From Massilia sp. Se16.2.3 (GTDB lineage Bacteria; Pseudomonadota; Gammaproteobacteria; Burkholderiales; Burkholderiaceae_D): 64,000 bases of DNA. The notes under the pieces were generated by a model. That model was given only the letters and a program-made list of their open reading frames with translations. It did no database searches and was not told the origin of the DNA. The DNA is taken from NCBI RefSeq assembly GCF_014171595.1, contig NZ_CP050451.1, positions 868,001 through 932,000 of the forward strand, given 5' to 3'. Shown here piece by piece: positions 37,317 to 48,801 of this stretch (the first letter of the stretch is position 1; each line of letters begins with the position of its first letter). Position numbers and translations under genes: made by a program.

Positions 37317-38096
37317 ATGAACTTGCCTACTCTGTTCACGGTGGCCGCCCTCCTGGGCGGCGCCGCCCTCACCGTCGCAGCCGCCGAAACGCCGTCTGCC
37401 CAGGCGATCCTGGCGGCCAGCGACAAGATCCGCAACCCGGAAAAATCGTTCAGCATGAACGCCACGCTGATCGAATACCGCGCCGGCAAGCAGACCGACA
37501 GCAATGTGCTGGCGGTGTATTCGAAGGCTGACCCGGCGAGCGGGCAGTTCAATAACCTGATCCGCTTCGTCACGCCGGCGCGCGATGCCAACAAGCTGAT
37601 GCTCAAGAACGGCAACGATCTGTGGTTCTTCGACCCGTCCACCAGCGCCAGCGTACGCATCTCGCCGCAGCAGCGCCTGCTGGGCCAGGCGGCGAACGGC
37701 GACGTCGTCACGGTCAACCTGTCGAAGGATTACCAGGCGACGCTGGCCGGCGAAGAAGAAGTGGCCGACGGCGAAAAGAAGCCCCGTGCCAGCTACAAGC
37801 TGGACTTGCGCGCCGCCGCCCCGGACGTCACCTATGAACGCATCGAGATGTGGGTCGACAAGGCCAGCAGCCGGCCGATCAAGGCACGCTTCTATACGGC
37901 GAGTGGACGCCTGCTGAAAACCGCCTATTACCGCCACTACAAGGCCCAGCTGGGCCAGGAACGCCCGACCGAGACCGTCATCATCGACGGCCTCGATCCG
38001 GGCTGGGTGACAGTGATGCGCTTTGCCGACTATGCCTGGCGCGACATTCCCGACAGCTGGCTGCAGCGCGATTACCTGCCGCGCTTCCGGCCATAA
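37317..38096 (+). CDS. LolA-like outer-membrane lipoprotein-sorting protein
   Basis: A 259-residue periplasmic protein with a signal peptide (cleavage near VAAAE, residue 23-25) and the LolA-like fold of the type found beside FtsX-type transporters. Typical segments are RFVTPARDANKLMLKNGNDL, WFFDPSTSASVRISPQQRLL and RIEMWVDKASSRPIKARFYT. True LolA carries lipoproteins; members of this branch accompany other lipophilic cargoes. It sits 12 bp after the permease and 6 bp before a barrel protein gene, which makes an inner-membrane to outer-membrane transfer path likely. Confidence 0.85.
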   Translation: MNLPTLFTVAALLGGAALTVAAAETPSAQAILAASDKIRNPEKSFSMNATLIEYRAGKQTDSNVLAVYSKADPASGQFNNLIRFVTPARDANKLMLKNGNDLWFFDPSTSASVRISPQQRLLGQAANGDVVTVNLSKDYQATLAGEEEVADGEKKPRASYKLDLRAAAPDVTYERIEMWVDKASSRPIKARFYTASGRLLKTAYYRHYKAQLGQERPTETVIIDGLDPGWVTVMRFADYAWRDIPDSWLQRDYLPRFRP

Positions 38097-38102
38097 GCCG
38101 CG

Positions 38103-39376
38103 ATGAAACTGGTTTTCATGATGGCGGCCGCGCTGCTGGCCGGGCCGGCACATGCCGGTGCGCCGCCCGACACGCGCGATGACACCGACCTGGCGGCGCT
38201 GGCGCTGGCCGACGCCGCGCCCGATGAAAAAGGGCAAGGCCGGCGACTGGCAGGTCGCGCTGGAAGCTGCAGGGGTAGTTGCCGAACCCCGCGACGGCAG
38301 CGGCAGCTACAGCGACCGCCGCGCCACCGTCGACCTGCGCTTCGACAAGGTGGTGGCACCGGGCTGGCGCGTCGTCCTTGCCAACCGCCTCGACGTCTTC
38401 GGGCGCCGCACCGAGGCCGGGCACCACGCGGTCAATACGCTCAAGGAAGCCAGTATCAGCTGGCAGAACACACCCAACACCATCGTCGACCTTGGCCGCA
38501 TCAACGTGCGCCAGGGCGTGGCCACCGGCTACAACCCGACCGATTATTTCAAGCGCAACGCGGTGCGCGCGATCACCTCGGCCGATCCCGACACGGTGCG
38601 CAAGAACCGGCTTGGCACGGTGATGCTGCGCGGGCAGGTATTGTGGGACAGCGGATCGCTGTCGGCCCTGTATTCGCCCAAGCTTGGCGACCGTCCCAGC
38701 GGCGCCCCATTCGCCTTCGACGCCGGCGCCACCAATGGCAGCGAACGCTGGCTGGTGAGCGCGAGCCAGAAGTTCGGAGCGCGCATCACGCCGCAATGGC
38801 TGCTGTTCAAGGAAGAGGGACGATCGCCGCAACTGGGCATGAATCTCAGTGCGCTGCTGAGCGACGCGGCCGTGCTCAATCTCGAATGGTCGGGCGGGCG
38901 CGCGCCGACCTGGGAAGCGGAGCTGTTCGGCGTGGCCGGACCCGCCCGCTACGCCAACAAGGCCGCTGCCGGCGTGACCTACACGACGCGCAGCAAGCTC
39001 TCGCTCACGCTGGAAGCCGAATACAACGGCTGGGCGCCCGACCGCGCGGGCTGGGACGCGCTGCGCGCCGGGTCCCTCGTCGACTACAGCCGCTACCGCA
39101 CCCTGATGCGCGACCGGCTGGACCTGCCTACCCGGCGTGCGCTGTTCTTTTACGGTAGCTGGCAGGACGCCGGGCTCAGGCACCTCGACCTGACGCTGAT
39201 GCGCCGCCATAACCTCGACGACCGCAGCGGCCTGGCCTGGCTGGAAGGGCGCTACCACTGGACGCACGCCGACCTGGCCCTGCAGTTCCAGTACAACGGC
39301 GGCCGTGAGCGCAGCGAATACGGCGTGCTGCCGGATCGGCGCCGCTGGCAGCTGGTGTCGACCTTTTTACTTCTGA
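38103..39376 (+). CDS. outer-membrane beta-barrel protein (frame broken twice)
   Basis: A protein of about 423 residues with signal peptide MKLVFMMAAALLAGPAHAGA, then alternating amphipathic strands with aromatic girdles (RWQLVSTFYF at the end). I do not recognise a named family. One extra base near 38232 and one in the T run at 39364-39368 must be removed. The second repair gives a stop at 39374-39376 directly after a terminal Phe, the normal signal for barrel assembly, whereas the uncorrected frame runs on for 130 codons of nonsense. It is the last gene of the right operon, probably the outer-membrane component of the export module. Confidence 0.72.
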
Positions 39377-39392
39377 CGCGCTGGCGCGGCGC

Positions 39393-40043
39393 CTACCACT
39401 TGCAGCCGCTGTCCTTCTTGTCCGCCGGGATCAGGAGCGGGCCGAGCAAGCCGCCCGGCAGGCCATCCTTGCACAGGGGGCGCTTGGCCGCGCCGATCGC
39501 GCGCGCTGCCCGGCTTTCCGTCTCCAGCGGCTTTTTCCGGGAACTGGCCGATGGCCGTGCCTTCCTTGGCGGGATCTTTCATGTTGGCCAGCGAGCGTGC
39601 CATCTTGCGCGCCGCGTCGGGGTCGAAACGCGGCACATCGGTTGGCGCCTCGGTTGGCGATTCGGGAGCCTGCCGCACCGTGAACGCATCGGGCTGCGCC
39701 GGCGTAGGTACGGGATCGACCGCGATCACGGGACGCGGCCGTTGCGGCTGCGTACGCCGCGCTGAAGACGGAGCCGGCCGCGGGGCGGCGCTGCCTCGAC
39801 CTGTGGCGCAGGCAGCGGCTGGGGAGGCGGCCGCAGGCGCACCGCGAGCGGACGCGCCGGCGCCGCGGGTTCGCCAGGTGGCGCGCTGCGCTGCAGGTTC
39901 AGCACGAGCAGGTGCAGCGCCAGCGAGACCGCGATCCCGGCCGCGATGCGTCGGTTCGACCAGTTGCTTTGTTCTTCGGGCGCGATGCCACTCCCTGCTG
40001 CCAGTTTCACAATGCTTTCATCCCCGACGTAAGAAAATTCCAC
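39393..40043 (-). CDS. TonB-like single-pass protein with proline-rich linker (frame broken twice)
   Basis: A protein of about 216 residues. Residues 1-32 are cytoplasmic. One membrane helix (RRIAAGIAVSLALHLLVLNL) contains S-x-x-x-H (SLALH), the spacing of Ser16 and His20 that TonB needs to couple to ExbB-ExbD. A long Pro-rich periplasmic linker follows, then a short conserved-looking end (ARAIGAAKRPLCKDGLPGG...). Breaks near 39783 (missing base) and in the T run 39534-39538 (extra base) are inferred; repaired reading ends at 39393. No exbB or exbD is adjacent. It converges with the barrel gene, 16 bp apart. Confidence 0.65.
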
Positions 40044-40098
40044 AAAATGAAAACCCGACCTTGACCGGATGAGTCCCAGCCGCTATGATGCGTGTCTT

Positions 40099-40175
40099 CG
40101 GAGTGTAGCGCAGCCCGGTAGCGCACCTGGTTTGGGACCAGGGGGTCCAAGGTTCGAATCCTTGTACTCCGACCA
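40099..40175 (+). tRNA. tRNA-Pro (anticodon TGG)
   Basis: A 77-nt cloverleaf. The acceptor stem CGGAGTG pairs with TACTCCG (one G-U). The D-arm is GCGCAGCCCGGTAGCGC, the anticodon stem CCTGG/CCAGG holds loop TTTGGGA with anticodon TGG, and the T-loop is GGTTCGAATCC. CCA is encoded at 40173-40175. A terminator follows 11 nt later. Confidence 0.97.
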
Positions 40176-40185
40176 GTATTAAGAG

Positions 40186-40217
40186 AAAAGCCGACAGCGA
40201 AAGTTGTCGGCTTTTTT
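40186..40217 (+). terminator. rho-independent terminator of tRNA-Pro
   Basis: AAAAGCCGACA (40186-40196) pairs with TGTCGGCTTTT, 8-nt loop, ending in six Ts at 40212-40217. Confidence 0.9.
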
Positions 40218-40252
40218 CGTTTTCGCCTTTTTTTTCATGGACATTGCCGGTA

Positions 40253-40360
40253 CGTAGGGTGGGCTCCGCCCACGCGGTGATCGTTATCGTCAAGATCATC
40301 GATCGCCGCGTTGGAACCGTTGGCGATCACCGCGTAGGCGGGGAACCCGCCTGCCCTACG
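40253..40360. repeat. large palindromic intergenic repeat (REP/BIME-like)
   Basis: The ends are inverted copies (CGTAGGG at 40253-40259, CCCTACG at 40354-40360). Internally ACGCGGTGATCG (40272-40283) is perfectly complementary to CGATCACCGCGT (40324-40335). The 108-bp block would fold into one long hairpin. Related short forms occur at 12273 and 18541. Confidence 0.75.
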
Positions 40361-40368
40361 ATGCCGGT

Positions 40369-41289
40369 TCAACCCGCCCGTTTCGCCGCCAGCGCATTCC
40401 CCGCGCGGCTGGAACCCTTGCGTCCCAATACGCCTGAAATGAACTGGCCGGCATCGACCACCTGGTCGAGGTCGATTCCCGTCTCGATCCCGAGGCCATT
40501 CAACAGGTAGATCACGTCTTCGGTGGCGACGTTGCCGGTGGCGCCTTTCGCGTAGGGGCAACCGCCCAGGCCGGACACCGACGAGTGGAAGATCTGCACG
40601 CCCACTTCCAGGCTGGCGTAGATGTTCGCCAGCGCCTGGCCATAGGTGTCGTGGAAGTGGCCGGACAACTGCTGCAGCGGGAATTCACGGCTTGCCGCCA
40701 GCATCACTTCCTGCGTCTTGCGCGCGGTCGACACGCCGATGGTGTCGGCGATGTCGATCTCGTCGCAACCGAGGTCGCGCATGCGGCGCACCACGTCCGC
40801 CACGGATGCCAGGGGCACCTCGCCCTGGTAGGGGCAACCGAAGGCCGTGCTGATGCTGCCGCGCAGGCGCATGCCGTTCGCTTTCGCCGCCTTTGCCACC
40901 GGCTCGAAGCGGGCAATGGATTCGGCGATCGAGCAGTTGATGTTCTTTTGCGAGAAGGCTTCGGAGGCCGAGCCGAAGATCACGACTTCGTCGGCCCGGC
41001 TTGCCAGCGCCGCCTCGAAACCCTGCATGTTTGGGGTCAGCGCCGAATAGATCGTGCCGGGCTTGCGGGCGATCCCGGCCATCACCTCGGTGCTCGTTGC
41101 CATCTGCGGCACCCATTTCGGCGACACGAAGGAGGCGGCCTCGATATTGACGAAGCCGGCACGCGTGAGGCGGTCGACCAGTTCGATCTTGACCTGGGCG
41201 CTGATGGTGTCCTTCTCGTTCTGCAGGCCGTCGCGCGGACCGACTTCGACGATCTTGACCTTCTTCGGCAGGGTGGCTTGGCTGTTCAT
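40369..41289 (-). CDS. hydroxymethylglutaryl-CoA lyase
   Basis: A 306-residue TIM-barrel lyase that splits HMG-CoA into acetoacetate and acetyl-CoA, the last step of leucine degradation. KIVEVGPRDGLQNEK (about 11-25) holds the substrate-binding Arg-Asp. GHFHDTYGQALAN supplies metal-binding His residues. SVSGLGGCPYAKGATGN contains the catalytic Cys. It is the last gene of the leucine/isovalerate (liu-type) run on the minus strand; in that nomenclature it would be liuE (also called mvaB). It lies 30 bp after the hydroxyacid dehydrogenase. Confidence 0.95.
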   Translation of the reverse strand: MNSQATLPKKVKIVEVGPRDGLQNEKDTISAQVKIELVDRLTRAGFVNIEAASFVSPKWVPQMATSTEVMAGIARKPGTIYSALTPNMQGFEAALASRADEVVIFGSASEAFSQKNINCSIAESIARFEPVAKAAKANGMRLRGSISTAFGCPYQGEVPLASVADVVRRMRDLGCDEIDIADTIGVSTARKTQEVMLAASREFPLQQLSGHFHDTYGQALANIYASLEVGVQIFHSSVSGLGGCPYAKGATGNVATEDVIYLLNGLGIETGIDLDQVVDAGQFISGVLGRKGSSRAGNALAAKRAG

Positions 41290-41319
41290 GTCGACTCCTC
41301 GGTATCGTTCAGTATCTGC

Positions 41320-42248
41320 TTAATATCCCAGTGCGCGGTCGACGATGTCCGCGACCGGCCGGCCCGCTTCGAACGCGGCGATTTTATCCACGATCTGCAG
41401 CACCGCTTCCTCGCGCAGCGTGACGGCGGAGATGTGCGGCGTGATCGTGATGCGCGGCTCGTCCCAGAACGGGTGCTGGGCCGGCAGCGGCTCGTTGCGG
41501 AACACGTCCAGCGTGGCGCCGGCGATGTGTTTCGCGCGGATCAGGGCCAGCAGGTCCGGCTCGGCCACCTGGGCGCCGCGCGCGACGTTGATCAGATACG
41601 CCCCCTGCGGCAGCGTTGCCAGGCGACGGCGGTCGAGCAGGTTGTTCGTTTCGCTCGTCAAGGGCAGCAGCGACACCAGCACCCGGGTGCCACGCAGGAA
41701 GTCGTCGAGCGCATCCAGGCCGGCATAGCAGGCGACTCCCGTCACTTCCTTGGGCGTGCGGCTCCAGACGCGCACCGGAAAACCAAAGGCGCGCAGCGCC
41801 TCCACCACCGGCAGGCCCAGTTTGCCGATGCCCATGACGCCCACCGTAAAATCTTCTTTGCGGTACACCGGCAGCGGCGACCACAGGCCGTGGCGGCGCT
41901 GCTCCTCGTATTCGTCGAAGCGGCGGAAGTAGCGCAGCAGTGCCCAGGTGACGTATTCCGCCATCTGCATCGCCATGCCGGCGTCGCCCAGGCGCACGAT
42001 CGGCACGGCGGGCAGGGCGTCGCCGAATTTCAGCACCGCGTCCGCTCCCGCGCCCATCAGGAAGATCGCCTTCAGTCCTGCCAGCTGCGGCAGCAGGTTG
42101 GGCGAGGGGCTCCACAGCACGGCGTAATCGCAGGCGCCGAGCGTATCGCCTTCCTGCCAGCCGACGGTCTCGGCGCCGGGCAGGGCGCGCGCGAAATCCT
42201 CGGCCCAGGGACCGATCTGCCCATCACCACGGTACAGCAGGACGCGCA

Positions 42249-42249
<1 letters not shown>
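41320..42249 (-). CDS. glyoxylate/hydroxypyruvate reductase A-like dehydrogenase
   Basis: A 309-residue D-isomer-specific 2-hydroxyacid dehydrogenase, closest in look to GhrA. The NAD(P)-binding motif is VGVMGIGKLGLPVVEAL (about 137-153). The catalytic Arg is in INVARGAQV, the Glu in LDVFRNEPLP, and the His in ITITPHISA. It reduces glyoxylate or hydroxypyruvate, or a related 2-oxoacid. It overlaps the carboxylase gene stop by 1 bp, so it is part of the leucine operon, although no step of standard leucine degradation requires it. Confidence 0.88.
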
Positions 42250-44289
<2,040 letters not shown>

Positions 44290-44376
44290 GCGTTGGTCTC
44301 GCTTTATCGTTTTTCGTGTTGGTGAAGAGGGGTTCAAGCGCTGCAAAGCGGCTCCGCAGCCGCTTTTGCTGGTCGC

Positions 44377-45410
44377 TCAGCAGCCGCAGGCTTCCTTCGG
44401 CGCCGACTCCAGCGTGGCCGAGCGGGTTTTCAGGCCCAGTTTCGCCAGCAGCGCGCGGTCGTCTTCCGCTTCCGGGTTGCCGGTGGTGAGCAGCTTGTCG
44501 CCATAGAAGATGGAATTGGCGCCTGCCATGAAGCACATCGCCTGCACCGCTTCGCCCAGCTGGCGGCGGCCGGCCGACAGGCGTACGCGCGCCTGCGGCA
44601 TGGTGATGCGCGCCACGGCAATGGTACGCACGAATTCGAGCGGATCGAGCGGGTCGAGCCCGTGCAGCGGCGTGCCTTCGACCTGCACCAGGTGGTTCAC
44701 GGGGACGGACTCGGATACGGGTTCAGGTTGGCCAGCTGGACCGGGAGGCCGGCGCGCTGCTCGCGCGTTTCTCCCATGCCGACGATGCCGCCGCAGCAGA
44801 CCTTCAGGCCGGCCTGGCGCACGCGGCCCAGGGTATCGAGACGGTCCTGGTATTCGCGCGTCGAAATGACGTTGTTGTAGAAGTCCGGCGCGGTGTCGAT
44901 GTTGTGGTTGTAGTAGTCCAGGCCCGCGTTTTTCAGCTGTTCGGCTTGTCCCTCTTCCAGCATGCCGAGGGTGGCGCAGGTTTCCATGCCGAGCGCTTTC
45001 ACTTCGCGCACCATTTCCTCGACCTTGGCCATGTCGCGCTCCTTCGGGCTGCGCCAGGCGGCGCCCATGCAGAAGCGGGTGGCGCCGCTGGCTTTCGCCT
45101 GGCGCGCGGCGTCGAGCACGGTGTCGATGTCGAGGATTTTCTTGGCTTCGACGCCGGTGTCGTAGCGCGCTGCCTGCGGGCAGTAGCTGCAGTCTTCCTC
45201 GCAGCCGCCGGTTTTAATCGACAGCAGGGTCGCCAGTTCGACGTCGCCGTCGGGGAAGTGGGCGCGGTGCGCCTGCTGGGCGCGGAACATCAGTTCGTTG
45301 AACGGCAGTTCGAACAGGGCCATCACGTCGGCCAGCGGCCAGGTGGCGTTCGGACGCTCGGTGATCGGCGCGGTCGGGCGGTGCAGGGCGATGGTCTGGG
45401 GTGCGTTCAT
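44377..45410 (-). CDS. bioB: biotin synthase BioB (frame broken once)
   Basis: A 344-residue radical SAM enzyme that inserts sulfur into dethiobiotin. The cluster motif [16 protein letters not shown], the second cluster Cys residues in [10 protein letters not shown] and CATLGML, and the [12 protein letters not shown] motif are intact. One base is missing near 44712, where the conserved [15 protein letters not shown] is split. Both sides read as normal BioB, so a sequencing indel is likely. It begins 4 bp after the bioD stop. It ends with the short Cys-rich tail EACGC, also seen in relatives. Confidence 0.93.
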
Positions 45411-45414
45411 GAGG

Positions 45415-46250
45415 TCATTCCTTGGTAACGGGACCGCGCGTCGACGGCCAGCCCGGCAGTCCCGCGAGATCGATGAATCGGGCCGCGTTGGCGGCGCTAG
45501 CTTGTTCGAGGCGCGGCACGACTCCCAGCAGCGGGGCCGGGATTCGGGCAGACAGCGCCTCGATGTTCTCGTCGAAAAAGCGCATGTCGGGGTCGGCGGC
45601 ATTGGCGACCCAGCCGGCCAGCACCAGGCCGCGCGCGACGATCGCCTCGACCGTGAGCAGCGCATGGCTGATGCAACCCAGGCGCATGCCGACGACCAGG
45701 ATGACCGGCAAATTCAGCTGCGCGGCCAGGTCGGCGCTGTCGAAATCGTCGTTGAAGGGCACGCGGAAGCCGCCCACGCCTTCGACCACGACCGCGTCGG
45801 ACGCGGCCAGGATCTCGGCATAGGCCGCGATGATCGGCACGGCGGTAATCGTCACGCCTTCGAGGGCGGCCGCGATATGGGGCGCGGCCGGCTCGCGCAG
45901 CATGAAGGGCGTCGTGATATTGGGCGGCAGGTGCACGTTACCGGCGGCCGCGAGCATGTCGGCGTCCTCGTTGTGGAGTTCACCGTCGCGCAGTTCGGCA
46001 CCGGCGGCAACCGGCTTCATGCCGCAGGCACGGCGGCCGCGCTCGACCAGTTTATGCAGGATCGCGCTCGAGACCAGGGTCTTGCCGATCTCGGTATCGG
46101 TGCCGGTGACGAAACAGCAAAAGCGCGATGGCAGGCCTTCGGCGGCGAGCGCTGGTACCAGGACGGGACCGCCGTCACCGCCGGTTTCGTTTGCGCGAGC
46201 GGCAGCGCGGCCGTCTCGACCGGTTCCTGGGGTTCGTTCAAATTCTTCAT
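45415..46250 (-). CDS. bioD: dethiobiotin synthetase BioD (frame broken once)
   Basis: Dethiobiotin synthetase with an unusual N-terminal extension of about 35 residues ([17 protein letters not shown]...) before the P-loop [12 protein letters not shown]. The conserved [11 protein letters not shown] and [10 protein letters not shown] (substrate loop) follow. Repairing a missing base near 46172 joins the two parts as [25 protein letters not shown]. If the extension is not real, the gene would need a non-ATG start nearer the P-loop. The first ATG overlaps the bioF stop by 1 bp (TGATG), which favours the long form. It closes the ureido ring using CO2 and ATP. Confidence 0.87.
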
Positions 46251-47428
46251 CACGCTCCTTCCAGTTCGTTCAATGCGCCGGCCAGGCGCGCGACCTCGTC
46301 GTGGGTGTGCACGGCCGACAGCGTCACGCGCAGGCGTGCCGTATTGGCAGGCACCGTCGGCGGCCGGATCGCCGGCACCCACAGGCCGCGTCCGTACAGC
46401 GCGGCCGCCACCCGCAGGGCCTCGTCGTTGGCGCCGATGATGACCGGCTGGATCGCAGTGTTCGATGCCGGCCGCTGCCAGCGCCGCAGCGCCAGTTCGT
46501 TGCCGAGCTGCTCGACCAGCGAAGCCAGGTGCGCGCGCAATGCTGCACCCTCGTCGCTGGTGATGATGTCCAGGCTGGTGAGCAGCGCGTGCGCCAGCGC
46601 CGGCGGCGAGGCCGTCGTGTAGATGTAGGGGCGGGCGCGCTGCACCAGCAGTTCGATCACGCTCGCATGCGCGGCCACGAAGGCCCCGGACACGCCGGCG
46701 GCCTTGCCGAGGGTGCCCATGTAGACCAGCTGCGGCGAGCGCAGGCCGAGGTGTTCCAGCGCGCCGCGTCCCGGGCACCGAGCACGCCAAAGCCGTGGGC
46801 ATCGTCCACCACCAGCCAGGCGCCGTAACGTTCGCACAGCGCCAGCAATTCGCGCAGGGGCGCCAGGTTGCCGTCCATGCTGAAGACGGAATCGGTGGCG
46901 ACGATTTTTGTCGTGGCGCTGCTGGCGGCCAGCTGCGCCGCCAGGGCCGCGACGTCGCCATGGGGATAGATCGAGACTTGCGCACGTGCCAGGCGCGCAC
47001 CGTCGATCAGCGAGGCGTGATTCAGCGCCTCCGAAAAAATGGTGGCATCGGCATCGGCACCGAGCGCGGTCAGCATCGCCAGGTTCGCCATGTAGCCGGT
47101 GCTGAAATAGAGCGCGCGGGCGTCCTCGATATGCGGGCTGGCCAGTTCGGCCAGGCGTTCCTCGAGGATGGCATGGGCGCGGCTATGGCCGCTGATGAGG
47201 TGCGAGGCGCCGCTGCCGGCGCCATACAGCTGGGCGCCTTCGCGCAGCGCTTCGGTCACGCGCGGATGCGCGGCCAGGCCCGGTAGTCGTTGCTGCAGAA
47301 GGCCAGCACGGCGCGCCCGTCGACCACCTGCAGCGGCGCGCAGCGGTGTCGGCCACCCGGCGCCTGCGCGTCAGGCTCTGCGCTTCCAGGTCCGCCAGCT
47401 TGCGCTGGACGCTGTCGATGAGGTTCAT
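46250..47428 (-). CDS. bioF: 8-amino-7-oxononanoate synthase BioF (frame broken three times)
   Basis: A PLP enzyme of about 393 residues that condenses pimeloyl thioester with alanine. The order of segments is [20 protein letters not shown], then [20 protein letters not shown], then the PLP-Asp region [15 protein letters not shown], then the Schiff-base Lys in [15 protein letters not shown]. Breaks lie near 47345, 47283 (CTACCGGG for CTACCTGGG) and 46770. All are small indels in an otherwise typical protein, and the gene sits in a complete bio operon, so true loss is unlikely. Confidence 0.88.
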
Positions 47429-47442
47429 GGCCGGGCCCGCGC

Positions 47443-48783
47443 TCACTTTGCCATCACCGCGTCGAACACCGACTTGACGCGCACGCCGACCAGGTCGATT
47501 TCCTCTTCGCCGAGGATATAGGGCGGCATCAGGTAGACGGTGCGTCCGATCGGGCGCAGCAGCAGTTCGTTGTCCAGCGCCGCCGTGAAGAAGCGGCGCG
47601 CAAACGTGGCCGCGCGCGTGCTATCGGCCTCGATTGCGTCGAACGCGAAGATCATGCCGCGCTGGCGAAAGTGGTGCGCCGCCTCGTGCTCGGCCAGGGG
47701 CGCAAGCGCGATGGTGAGCTTGGTCGCCAGTTCGCGGTTGCGTGTGAGGACGTCGTCGTCGCGGAAGATCTGCAGCGTCGCCAGCGCGGCGCGGCAGGCC
47801 AGCGCGTTGCCGGTGTAGGAGTGCGAATGGAGGAAGCCGCGCGTGATGTCTTCGCTATAGAAGGCCTGGTAGATCTCGTCGGTGGTCAGTACCAGCGACA
47901 AGGGCAGGTAGCCGCCACTGATGCCTTTCGACAGGCACAGGAAGTCCGGCCAGATCGCCGCCTGCTCGCAGGCGAAGAAGGTGCCGGTACGGCCGCAGCC
48001 CACCGCGATTTCGTCGGCGATCAGGTGCACGTGGTGCTTGTCGCACAGCTCGCGCAGCAGTTCCAGGTACAAGGGGTCGTACATCGCCATGCCGGTCGCG
48101 CACTGCACCAGCGGCTCGACGATCATTGCCGCGATCTTGCTGCCGCGCTCCTCGAACAGGCGCTCGACATCCTTCAGTGCGCGGCGTGCCACGTCCTGGC
48201 TCGATTCGCCTTCAACGGCGTTGCGCGCGTCCGGGGACGCCACCACGTGCGAGGCGCGCAGCAGCGGGCCGTAGGCGTCCTTGAACAGCGGGACGTCGGT
48301 GACGGACAGGGCGCCGATGGTCTCGCCGTGGTAGCTGCCCTGCAGGCAGACGAATTCCTGCTTGTCGGGGTAGCCGGCGTTGCGCCAGGTATGAAAGCTC
48401 ATCTTCATCGCGATCTCGACCGCCGAGGCGCCGTCGGAGGCGTAGAAGGCATGGCCGAGCGCATGCCCGGTGAGGGCGGCCAGCTGCTCCGACAGCTCGA
48501 CCACCGGCTCGTGGGTAAAGCCGGCCAGCATCGCGTGCTCGAGTTTATCGAGCTGGTCTTTCAGGGCCGCGTTGATGCGCGGGTTGGCGTGGCCGAACAA
48601 ATTCACCCACCACGAGCTGATGCCGTCGAGGTAGCGCCCGCCCTCGTGGTCGTATAGCCACGCGCCCTTGGCATGGCTGACCGCGATCAGCGGCACCTCT
48701 TCGTGGTGCTGCATTTGCGTGCACGGGTGCCAGACGCTGCGCAGGCTGCGGGCAATCCAGTCGGAGGAGGTCTGTTGCTTCAA
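47443..48783 (-). CDS. bioA: adenosylmethionine-8-amino-7-oxononanoate aminotransferase BioA
   Basis: A 446-residue class III PLP aminotransferase that makes 7,8-diaminopelargonate using SAM as amino donor. Substrate-binding Trp residues occur in WHPCTQMQHHEE and in SSWWVNLFGHANP. The PLP Asp is in LIADEIAVGCGRTG and the Schiff-base Lys in LCLSKGISGGYLPL. The gene is intact. The order bioA-bioF-bioD-bioB is compact (14 bp, 1-bp overlap, 4 bp). It begins 18 bp after the enoyl-CoA hydratase stop, so the bio genes look like part of the leucine operon transcript. Confidence 0.95.
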   Translation of the reverse strand: MKQQTSSDWIARSLRSVWHPCTQMQHHEEVPLIAVSHAKGAWLYDHEGGRYLDGISSWWVNLFGHANPRINAALKDQLDKLEHAMLAGFTHEPVVELSEQLAALTGHALGHAFYASDGASAVEIAMKMSFHTWRNAGYPDKQEFVCLQGSYHGETIGALSVTDVPLFKDAYGPLLRASHVVASPDARNAVEGESSQDVARRALKDVERLFEERGSKIAAMIVEPLVQCATGMAMYDPLYLELLRELCDKHHVHLIADEIAVGCGRTGTFFACEQAAIWPDFLCLSKGISGGYLPLSLVLTTDEIYQAFYSEDITRGFLHSHSYTGNALACRAALATLQIFRDDDVLTRNRELATKLTIALAPLAEHEAAHHFRQRGMIFAFDAIEADSTRAATFARRFFTAALDNELLLRPIGRTVYLMPPYILGEEEIDLVGVRVKSVFDAVMAK

Positions 48784-48801
48784 AATGAATCCAATACTTC
48801 G

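Noticed and set aside
18552-39376. Classical aryl polyene cluster
   Set aside because: There is no MMPL exporter, acyltransferase or ammonia lyase, only one ACP, and there are three KAS III-type proteins plus a diiron oxygenase. It is related in logic but not the standard set.
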